Source of the DNA: Flabesymbios commensalis
Lineage: Eukaryota > Annelida > Polychaeta > Terebellida > Flabelligeridae
Direction: 5' to 3'
DNA: 64,000 nucleotides
Assembly: GCA_964017125.1 (NCBI GenBank)
Contig: OZ024905.1
Coordinates: 35,992,416-36,056,415, forward strand
Shown here in pieces: positions 27,301-39,300 of the stretch. Position 1 is the stretch's first letter; every line of letters begins with the position of its first letter. A model generated the notes under the pieces. It ran no database searches, had not been told where the DNA came from, and saw only the letters and a list, made by a program, of their open reading frames with translations. The position numbers and the translations under genes were made by a program.

Positions 27301-30300
27301 ACACTGTCCTCCAGAGACGGGATCCGAAATTTCTAGCCCTGTCGGTCTGGGGCCGTGCACGCTAACTCTCGGTCACGGAGGTTCCCCACAATATCTCTAC
27401 TCGTGAGCAGACAAGAAACATTGGTTTCTTTGAAACCTGAATGTCAGAGTGGGGGTCGAACCCGCGAGCTCCGACTTTACAGGCAGGCAGCTTCAACCAC
27501 TACAACAGGCTCCCCATCACAACTTGTACCGAAGAAACTATAATCATGTGAAATCAGGAGGCTATTTTTTAGCTTGCGTCCCTTTTTTAGCTCCCTGTTC
27601 TGAATTAGGTCATTTTAAACGACATTAATATATGATCTACAGTTTAAGGGATAATATACACCTATACTGATAGCCCAGCATATATTATTAGATCTCAGTC
27701 CCTCTTGAAAACCATTAGCAGTGGATTAGAATGAAACTATCCAGTACTAGATATAATCTAACAAAAAATATCATTACACAATTTTATGATATGACTAGAG
27801 ATAAAAGGCACACATATATAGGCCTTGTAGAAATCACATAGTGTACATGTTCGAGGGAAATATTGATTGGAAGGCAACGTCGCAGAAAGCTCCACTGTAG
27901 CATGTACCATCTGTACAGCAATGAGATAAATAGAGAGCAGGAATTGTTGTGAGCGGCCAAGCCAAGTCAAACAGGCCGTTGGTGCAGCCGGAGGTTGGGA
28001 TCTATCTGCGATGACCTGACCCTTAATTAGTGGTTGTGGGGTCAATCTGGCGTAGTTGAGATTAGCAGAGGTGGTCGAGTACAGCAGCACTGGGATCTGT
28101 GTAGACCTGCCAGGTCCAACAGGACTATACATACCAAGAAAAATAAACCAGCACCTCATAATGGCATTCTCTACAACAGCGGGGGCTGCCTGTAGATAAT
28201 TAACACCCCGGAAGACGTTAAAATCAGCTGAATTTAAATCAATACACATTGTAAATAACTATGTCATTTATTAGCGCGTGACACCTGAGCCAAATCCTAT
28301 TCTTATGTATCAGTAATTCTTAGAAATTTTTATTTTATCGATATTAATGTTGGTATACATGTAGCTGACCGACATTGATCTCTATGAAAATGTAACTGTG
28401 ATCAAGGATATGATGTGGTATCCTTGCTGTGATATAGCAGCACTGAAATGCGTGAGTAATGAATTGAGCACTTCCGTTGTCATTGCGCATGGTCTGACGA
28501 TAACGAGGGGTAATTTGTGTTGTTAAGTACTAATCTAGCGCTAAGTGGATCGGGTACTGTGATAATCATCATATCAGCTCACACATGTCAATGTCAGACA
28601 CGCTTATCAAGTTATCTCTTAGATATCACAATTCCCTGTTGATTATATTGATCGACTATTGACATTGTTATGGCAATAACCGACGATTGTGACGATAAAC
28701 ACGATAACGTCATCGTTATCCTCATAAACAAACAATGGCAAAGTTCAAAATAACATTTAGCATCTCTGTTTGAGGCTATAACAATGTAGGCATAAAGTGA
28801 ATACAGGGGTAAATTATATGTAGGGCCTAAATCACTATAGAGAAGGGGACATGGCGCGCTTTGGTAGAGCCCTGACTGACTCGCCAGTCATGCATTCATG
28901 ATCCTGCATAGGGGTTTTCAGAAAAAATATCCTTGTTTCTCCCTTCTCGATGTGACTAGGCGATCACGTTAATGGCGGCCTCGTCGAGTTAAGGTTTAGA
29001 CTGGTAGTATATCAACCCCTAATGCAGCTTATATAATCGGCCGTTTTCAAGTTTGTGGATCATTATTAGCCTACTTAGAATTTAAACCCTTGGCTGTAAT
29101 CACAATAATTGTACACCGTTCACATTGCTAGAACGTTATACTGTTATATGGTCCCTTCTAAGACCGGGACGTTGCGAAACTCTTTCCCAAAAATTAACAT
29201 GTTTCGGCATTTGGGATAAGCCTATAAGGATTCCTTCCAGCTTCGGCATAGAATATTTTCTGCTGTGTGATTTATCATTTATGGTCTAACGCAATAAAAC
29301 GCGGATGGCTGCCCTGCCTACCACTGGTGTGGCGTGCGAGGAAAAAACACATTGGCAATAAAATGCGTAGAACTAATACCGAACCCTGGATATTTAATCT
29401 ATTGGCACATACACCCACATTGACCTCCATTCTCATAAAATCCTGGTAAACATGCTACAATCCCTGCAGGGAGTATGCTACACCAGAGCCAGATATACTA
29501 ACACACGTGTGCCCAGACCATGCAAACTGACTGTAAAACCAAGCACAGTAGATCTAGTTATAACCGACCTTGTACCTTCCACACAGCGATAACTTGACAA
29601 CAGTCCTATATCATGTATATCTGGCTGTTTTACTGATGGTTGGTTGTCATGCTTTGGCATCTGAGCACCCTGCATAACAGATGATCTAGCATGATCAGGG
29701 ATACTTAATGACACTAATCATGCTGATCCATGAAAATGTCTTTTATTGTATTTTCAATAACATTTTCATTTGTCCCAAATTTACTTGTGCCGTTACACTG
29801 GGACACCTGATTCCAGTAATCTGAGTGATGATGGAGCTGGTGTTGGTGACAGATATTTTCAAAGTAATTACTTTAGTGAGGGTTGGCCAGATCCAGCCAA
29901 TCATCACCACCACTATTGTCCCGGTGGTGCAGACAGGCTGTATACATGTCCTGATGGAGAAGAGGGTGGCATCCACTGACAATCCGGATGGCGTCCACTG
30001 AGTGCAGGACCTGTAGCAGGATCAGTGCCATCCATATAATCCCGGCATCTGACTCATACCAGCCTGCTGCTGACACCTCTCCATGCCCAGCCAGCCTGGC
30101 CCGGCCCGGACAAGCCCCCATATGGGAAATGAATGCAAATCCGGCCAAAACAGCAACGGGGCCTTTAATTTCCACTTAGGTCCTGAGCAATATTGGCCGC
30201 CAAAACCGATCATGGTCGCCCATTCTCCACCATTATACATCACCTTCATACAGCAATGTGGACACATTCTAGTGACATTAAACGCACACGATGTCGCTAC

Positions 30301-33300
30301 GGCATCGTGGATATTTACGCCACGACCACAGACCTAGCAATCTGGCAATGCTCAGGCAACTCGTCTTAAGAATGTGACAATGTGTCATTTAGTTGTATAG
30401 ATCTCTCAGGTGACACTGGGCAATGCGTGCAGTGATTATTAGGGTGACACAGTGACACCCGCCATGAGCGGAGCCATCAATAACAGCAGGACACCCCGGT
30501 CACAGATAGATGGTCTGTCAACAGGCTCTACAGCTGCTGCTCATCTTCTCACCTCTTTTATAAAAGCCTCTGATACACACCAGAGTCCCAATAACAGAAA
30601 CACAGACAGACTCCTACCCCAGAAAACAACAAATGTTCGGCCAGTGCTGGTTTATTGTTGGGCCACCGTCTGCGACGCTGGCCCAACATTACACCAGCAC
30701 AGGCTGAACCTCCACGTTCGCAGGGACATTCCACAAACCAGCCTGATTCTATCAACACCAGTCATGTCAGCTAACTGTCACAAACGTTAATCGTCAAATA
30801 AACGGTGACATATTCACTCACTTAACTTGATTATTTGGTACTATTCACATGATCATTATGATATCACGAAAATAATTGAAATCTCCTGGTATAAACTAGA
30901 AATTTTTTATTGTTTGTGCCATTTTGGATATAATACACATTAATCAGAGCAGAGGTAACAAAGTAATTCTGTTTGCGCCTTATATAATGCATGCTGCAGA
31001 TTGGGGAGTACGTGGTATGCCCCTGGTGGCTGCTCCACTGCATCAAAGCCCTGTCTGGGACCCCTGTTTCCTACCACATTTCATGGTTCATTCAGGCATT
31101 CACCGTAAACGACCACCAGAACGTTTACCTTCTTTCATGCCATGCTAAACCAGTTTTTCTCCATGTGCAGAAACATTTACATTTTCAAGAATTCGTTTTC
31201 TTATCAGTTGCGCTTCTGACGTCAGATGAATAACAAGTAACGTTCTATGGAATATCCAGACACAACATAAATGCGATAATTATAAGGAAATGTTTAGTTG
31301 CTAGCAGCTACTTAGAATGGGTTTTTTATTTTCTTATAATTTATAAGGGATAACAAACTACACGTAATCTGGTAATATTCGAGGGTTAGTGTAATAAATT
31401 ATTGTCAAGCTTGTTTTTCCATCAGTAAAATAAACATTGTTCTTTAAGTGTTGCAACAAAATGGTCTTTAAGGGTTGCCACAAAATTAAATGTAAATTAT
31501 AACAGCCCACCCTACAAGGCTACATTTGATAGCTCTTTCATGAGCATACATATGTGGAACAGTTAGGGCTATTATGTGAACATCCTGGTTCTGTATACTT
31601 CGATAAACAAATGGAAAGAAAAAAAAAACACGCCAGGTTTACCAGTAAAATTCGTCAAGAAAGCGATTTTATTTACGTATATGTAACTGAAAACGGCAAA
31701 GTACAATAAAACTGCGGGTTTGGGGAGAGAAAGAGAGAGAGTGAGTTATTTCTACCATTGACCTGGAATGTTTATCCCTGAAAAGCGGCGTTTGACTGTG
31801 ACAGTGGTTATAATGACGGGTGTAGATAATGCCGGCTGTAGACTGGGGCTATTATCATGATTTGGCTGGTACTGCCATTATCAGCGCTCCATGTTGGATC
31901 TCATCCAAAACCAATGCACTGATTCTCATGGCCCCTAAAATAACCCCCACTTTGACGTGCTCCAGGCTCCTGTACCATCTAAACCAGCCACCAACCAGCT
32001 ACAATCCCCTCACTGTACAGACCACTACACAGCATTACTATCACAGTAAACGCAAAACATTTGTATAACATTTGCACAATGTTGTATAAATGGGTTTTTT
32101 GGTTTGCTGGGATGTAGACATTATAAAGGCAAATACTACAAATATCCCCATCACGGATCACAAAGTACCATCCAGCATGTTCGATATAGTCAATACTAAA
32201 AGCGTATGGCTGAAAAACAGCTATTTTGCAAAGGGTTTGCAATTATCTCAATCATAAATTTTTCTGGTACTGTAATGCCGTCATGGATTTTTTTTCATTT
32301 CGGTAAATAGTATGGCATATATTTTTTTCATTCCGTCAGCTAAATATAATTATATTATTTCGGTATTCATATGATATTTTTATACATGAGAAGGCAGCAA
32401 TGCAACAGCTTGTACATGTATTGGCTCAATAACTGCGACATATTAGAATGAAATATGTAGTAAGTTGATATTATAACAGCCTGTCTGAATCGACGACTCG
32501 ATCGTGTTTTACGACAACCTCGAGTCTAGACTACATAAGATATTTGAATGTTTAATGAATGACGTCATAGGCATCAGACCACAAGCTTGACCATCACACA
32601 GTCTGACCAGCGTTACTAAGTACATGTATGTGACATGAAAGACAGATGTCTCATTAGACTGGTCAACGGATAGCTAGTTGACCATCTGGCACAATGGTCA
32701 GCCTCATCCAGACGCCCTGAGGCCGACCAAAACATCAAAGAGGGGCCGCCAGTGGCGCTATAAGCATTACACGTGTACCTACATCTATCAGTGGTTTGAC
32801 CAGGCTGTATGCTAACACTGACCTAATCAAATCATACTATATCATTCATGCTGACCACTTGACCTCTGTCTGTAACCTGAATGGGGGTCAAGCGTCTAAT
32901 GAAATTAATACCCTTAATGATACCGTACACATGCATGGTTTTAGTCGGCGTGCACTGATAAAGTAGGTTTGTGTACATGCCCATATCTACAACAGTCCAC
33001 ATATTGTAAACAATAACATACCCATATAAACCTGACACAAACATAGTTAATTGGTTAACTTTGAAGGTCTTTAAGTGGCACCTGGTGTATAGATCTAAAC
33101 ATAAACAGGTCTCGCTGTGTCTGCGATTGGTTGACGTGACCCGCGCTGTGTATTCTGGGTATAACAAAAACCTGATTTTGCCGAAACTCGGTCCACTAGT
33201 CTACAACTGATTCTGTTACAAGTGACATGTGAGGCATCAGATACAGTCGGAATATTGAGTGATATGCATATAATCAGTGATAATATGAGTGTTTAAAATA

Positions 33301-36300
33301 TGAAGAGGAACGATGATTAGGTCAATATATAAATTGTAATTATGATAACAAATGTAATGGTTATCATGGTTATAGGCATTCGTGTGGATTGTGTATGTGG
33401 TTGGAACATACATTAATAATACATGCATCTAACCTCGATCAGTTCAATCCTGCGTTACCTCCGTCATATTAGCTAGTATGGATTGGATCCAGAGCTTATA
33501 GATGCTGGTGCGTGTAATGACATGAGTACCTGGTTACCATGGAAACGTTAATAACGTGTCATTTCTGACCTGAGCCATACATGTGCCCAATCAATGCTAG
33601 CGGTCAGTTACCATTCAGTCTGTCATACTCGACACACACGTGAACGGCTTATAGGAGGGCCCACGTCGCCGGACATTGGCCACTATTCATCCACAGTATT
33701 GGCAAGATACATGCAATGGATGATCAGAGAGAGAGGCCGGCGAAGCAAAGCAGCGCAACCATTTGATCTGACGCACGCAAATGCCCATTTGATTTACTTT
33801 CATTAGCCGTTCGTTTCCACCAACGATTTTACATCTCGTCACGCACTCCTATATCCCACTGATGTTAACCAGTAGTCCCAGATTGCAGAAACAATATTGA
33901 TTTACGGTCTGCAGATTATGGCTATAATTGACGACAGAACGAAGTCAAAAGTCGGGACAATACCCTACTCTTATTGAAGGACTTCACTTCAATGATTCTT
34001 TATATCTCACGAAATTGAACAGTTTGGAGCACTGTATGCATAACTGCGATGACAAACGTCTGGCCATGTCAGGATTCGAGCTCGATACCTCCACGCCCCA
34101 GTTACAAGTTACAGCTGAACCAAATGAGCCATCGGGTCGACCTATCCGTTTTGTACATCAAATCAGTTTTGGCAATAAGATTAAGTTATCATGGTTATGT
34201 AACCTTGGCTTCATACGATTGATTAATCATTCTGTTATTTAATAGTTTTACTCCAAAAAATCATTAGGCTTGTGTTTTTAGTCGGCGGCTTGTAACCACG
34301 TTTTTGCGCTAACTGATCCTGCAATACAACAGGCTATATATAGTCTATTCACAATAATTCAAGGCACATCATGCTATATGATGAGGGTGGTTTTATTTCC
34401 AAGCTGGTTATAAATACAAAATGAGCTAATTACAGAAAAGCTTTTAAATGGACAAAGTCAATGGTCCACAAATGAGTCTGCTGCATGGACAACGCGAGGG
34501 ACAGACAATGGGTATAAAAGTTTGATGATATTTTTGGTCAACAATCACTCCACAGAGAGCCCGACGCTGACGAGCGCCCGGCGTGAAGCGAGGTGTGCGA
34601 CATTTTGTCAGAAAACAAGCGGTGACAGAAGCGATAGCGAGGTAGACAAAGCGCTAACAGCTTAAAAAGAGTCCTGATTAATTTCCTGTTTCTCGGCTAA
34701 GCCGTGTGTGCGTATGACCCCCACTGCTGGCTGGACAGTGTAGGATGAATCATTGGTCATCAGCGAGGCTGGGCATGCAGAGTGACCAGGGGCCAGTGTG
34801 AATTTGCCAAATTGCCCGCGTGTACTCCCAGAGGTCTGATGCACCCGCTTTTAATTACGTGACAGCGCGTTACCAACGAAAATGTATGCATCATCAGCAA
34901 ATCTCTCATGGTCGGTCAGGCCGCCCATGAGAGATTTTCTGTTGCTGCATACATTTACTCAGGGCACTGATCAACAAAACAATTAGAGGTCGATTGTGAG
35001 AGTCACACTTCGCCTCGTAATGAGGCGTTATGACCAGCCGTCCACGCGCTGATAAGCCCCAGCCACGCCCAGCGTCCACCGCATCTGACCAGTGGTCAGC
35101 CAGTCAGTGTACTTTCTGGCTAGGCATTTCTCGTCCCTGGCTAAATCAACCGTAAATAGCTTAATCAACGCGCGCTGTCGCATCGCAAACAATCTCTGCG
35201 ATGCCATCAGAATAGCCAGATGAGGTACAGGGACAGAGTGTGAACACTTGACATTTCTACATCTACACCATGGCCTCATCTCTTTGTGTTCAAGTCAATT
35301 AGAATACCATATTCCATGGATGCAGTACATTAACCTGCCTATAATCACGCCTCATTTGTCGCCAGTGGTAGCAGATCAGAATATTTGATGGCCATTGGCC
35401 GCATGGCATGAGCATCATTGATTTTATTTCACATCAAGCTGTGGCTTAGTGAAACTCGGCATTATCCATGTGTTCTCATTGGATGGGGATTTTCACGAAC
35501 TTGTTATAGCCACATCAATGACTAAAGCCAACCCTTGGGCGGTCAGCAAATAATCCAACCCCCACCCTGACGCAAGGCTTAGAAGCCTCAATCTCCATTC
35601 ATCAAACTCGATAATTGATTGAAGGAACTGTCAATAGACATCAGCAATGAGGCTTTTACTTTCCAATAAATCAGTGTGGAGTCATCAGTGCAGTTCGTGT
35701 AAGCTCTACCTCGATGAAACACAACCTTTAAAATTAGTGGCCGGGATTGAGATTTTTATAATATTATAACAGTGATCCGCAACAGAATACACAGGGTGTA
35801 GCATAGATAAATATAATTGTAGTGCGAACTATAGAGCGAAGTCATTACTAGGCCTACATGAGGTACCATTTACCAAGAAAAGTAACATGTCTTCAAAATG
35901 CCATGACATGGGCTACCACAAATATACCGTATAGGACCAATATCTGATAACATTGCTTGATACGGCTGTTAAAAAACGAAACATTGTAAGACATCCTGGG
36001 CCGTTTCATATAGATAGTTTTTCTACTTTTCTCAGAGAAAACGTCAAGTTGGATTTTACATGAATTGCAAAGATAAGATTGTGAAGCATAAAGCTGAGTG
36101 TCATGTTTTATTAATGGTCTCAGACCTCATTATCAGCATTGTAGTGCACTTGAGTCTGAAACAGGCGCACACAGTCTGTCACAATCAGCAGTGATGTTAG
36201 TTCTGGGAATCTAATTCCTGGAATGAGGCAGACTACAAGGCGCCGTCTGGCTTCCGGTGTGATAAACCTCACAGAAACAGTCACTCATTAACATTATATG

Positions 36301-39300
36301 TCCACAACACCGCCCTGCAACAACACAACGCTGTACTTACTCAATGGCAAAGTAAGCAGTTACTGCCATTGGCTTTGCACGGCGGAGTACTCAACTTCAT
36401 TACTTGTCCCATTGAACAAGGAGCGTCAGCCCAATGCTTGAATGCTGGTCAAGCATAGCTCCAGCACAAACACAACATTGGATCCACATTATCATGCTTG
36501 CTGGGAGATGCGTTTAATAAAATAAATGTTGTTTGTTCCATGAGATGAAAACTACTCTTCTAAATATATAGTACTATGTAGATTGTGTCCATGTTCCAGC
36601 CATACAGGTCTGACACCAATGAACCAGTTGGATGGCCAGTGCTGCGTCACTTAATATCAGTTATATCAGTGTATTTTAGAAGAACTTAGTAGACTTTCAA
36701 GTTTTGTAAGAAAAAGTGTAAACTCAATAATCTGTCTCGCCATATTGATATACGCACATATAGCAGACAACAGCAAACACGAGACGCGTAACCAATGTTG
36801 TTATAAGGCTGTGGCCCAACATTATAACAACATTGGTTGAGCGTGTAGTGTATGGTAGTGTGCCTTTATGCTAACTGTTGATTATTGGGCGGGTGACACC
36901 TGGTACCAGCGACAAGTGCAAAATATTGTACGTGCTGACAAACCAGATGCTACCACATCAATAAAGATAGAACATGTTAAGGCTGTGCTATAGATAAATT
37001 AATCATAGTCTTTTCTGATAGAAATACAGTATCATTCACATAGCATTGACGCCGCAAGTACAGTGGTGGTATAGGTCTTCAAGTTAATACGTGTTGTCAA
37101 GAAAGTTTCATCTGCTATAAAAGGTAAATCTCTCCGCAAATTTAGAAATCCCTCAATAAAATTGACATTCCAGTTACTGAGTTACTATTAGTAACTTGAG
37201 CAATAATGTTTTTCTTGACTATAGATCGTTGTTTTCTCAATGCATAATATCTTTAAGAGTCTTTAGGAATAGCAAGGACATTTCCTTGGGAATAGGAACA
37301 AAATTTGGCCTATGTCTGTCGCTTGGTCAGTAATAATATCTGTTGAATTATGAAATATGCCCGAGGTTATCATAGTAATGGGGGGCAATATAACCACCAA
37401 GACATGTAGGTCAGATTGACCTTTTCATCCCTGAGATAAACTAACGTGATGTTCAATCATTTAAATGAAATTTACGTAAATCATTTTAAAATCTAAAACT
37501 AGACATATAAGACATATAAAAAGTTGCACCGTATTTAATATAGTTTGCTAAACATGTAACAAACAAAAATATGTTATTTATTGGTCAGATATGGGCCTGC
37601 ATGTGTCTATGAGGTGGCCTATAGCATGGAGAGCCTGTGTAAACGGTGGTGACTATTGTTAGGAGGTCAGTGCATTTAGCGGTAATAGGCTTTTATATGT
37701 AAGTGAGCAGGGCAGGATTCAGCCTGCTGGTCACCATGTGGTCTATCATTACCAGTTAGAGTCTGCTGGTGGTCATACGACACCAAGGTCCTGTTATTAA
37801 CACAACCTTAATCACACACTACTCTCATATCATTTACCTAATATAACCTCCCCCAGCTCAACAGATTAAACCGTGGAGAAGAAGGAGCTGATGATAAGTC
37901 AACAATCAACGTACAACAGTAATCAGGCTCCGTATCGAAATGATATCACAAATACATTCTCTCTTATGTATTTATGTCAGTTACCATGTTGTAAAGCGGC
38001 ATATATATAAAGTATTTGTAAAAATAATTAGTTAAAATGAATAAATCGTATTTATGGTACTTTTTTCAAAAAGGGTTATACACCATAATCACATGCAGAG
38101 TCAGATAGTACACATCTATTAAATTAAAGGAATTAGTAGGCTGGTAACAGTATGACTGTGCACATCCCTACATCAAGGCAAAAAGACCAATATTCTATTC
38201 CCCTCGGTCACATCTAGGACATATTCCTTGTCCCACGTATCAGGAGTGACTGAGAAGGGGTGAGAGCGACACGTGACTCCTTGTCACAAAGCATTATCTG
38301 TAAACACAGCAGATAACTAGAGCCTGACAGCAGCCGGCCACAACACCTCTACACAGTGTTATTAAAACTGTCTCTTTATGTTCCCATGGACACCATCTCC
38401 CGGACGGTTCTGTGTAATATTTGCGGTTATAGCTGTGAACAGCTGTCGCGTGCCTCACATGTTACAACCATTTAGAGGGGTTTTCTTGTGCTGTCAGACT
38501 GTCCTATATTCTATTTCCTAGATAAACAACGAATAAACAACAGGCGTCTATTTTTTTACTGATTTCAATTTAAAAAAAATATATTAATAGTGTCAATAAG
38601 ATGTGTATCGTAACCTTCTGATTAAAAAGCTTAATATCAGTGCAAGACACACTCTTTCAATCCCCTTTCAGAGAGATATATCCCAGCAAACACAAAACAT
38701 TTGTATAACATTTATACAACGTCGGCCCAACGTCTTCGACGTTGGCCCAACATTGTATAAATGTTATACAAATGTTTTGTGTTTGCTGGGATGGTAAACT
38801 ATTATGGAGATAGGCTGTTTGATGGACTGCCGCAGTGTTAGCAGTCATTGTAGAGGTCTCCTGCACTCAGCTGTATGTCGCCAGAAGACGGCACACCTGT
38901 CCTCACCACTACTGGCGCTCAATAATGTCAGCAGCAAGCCACAAAACACCCTGCCTCCTCCCCGCCAGCCCGCCAGCCTGCCAATCTACATCCCAGCAAC
39001 CCATAATGTGTGGTCTCAGCCGCTGATATGTCCACCGTCCGCTGCTTTGTGTCTCATAGTATCCAGAAATGACTCACCCGGTGACGTGTTAGTCACTCGT
39101 GTATCTTCATGGCCACAGCAGATCTTAGAATGATCAGGGCTACTCTACCATCACTAGTGCACACGCAATTTAGATATTTTTAAAATCAATTATACTATAA
39201 TTTAGCATAAAAGTTACCATCTCTTGCTGTTAAATCTTAGCCAAACTTCTACATTTGTATACATGATCAATCATGAATGACAATCCAAAATCTAAAACCA

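Noticed and set aside
27083-27304. Low-complexity HSFI repeat protein
   Set aside because: Translation of the (ATTC)n tail of the SINE.
27446-27516. Functional tRNA gene on the minus strand
   Set aside because: A- and B-box-like motifs are present, but the sequence does not fold convincingly into a cloverleaf and is fused to a SINE body and tail.
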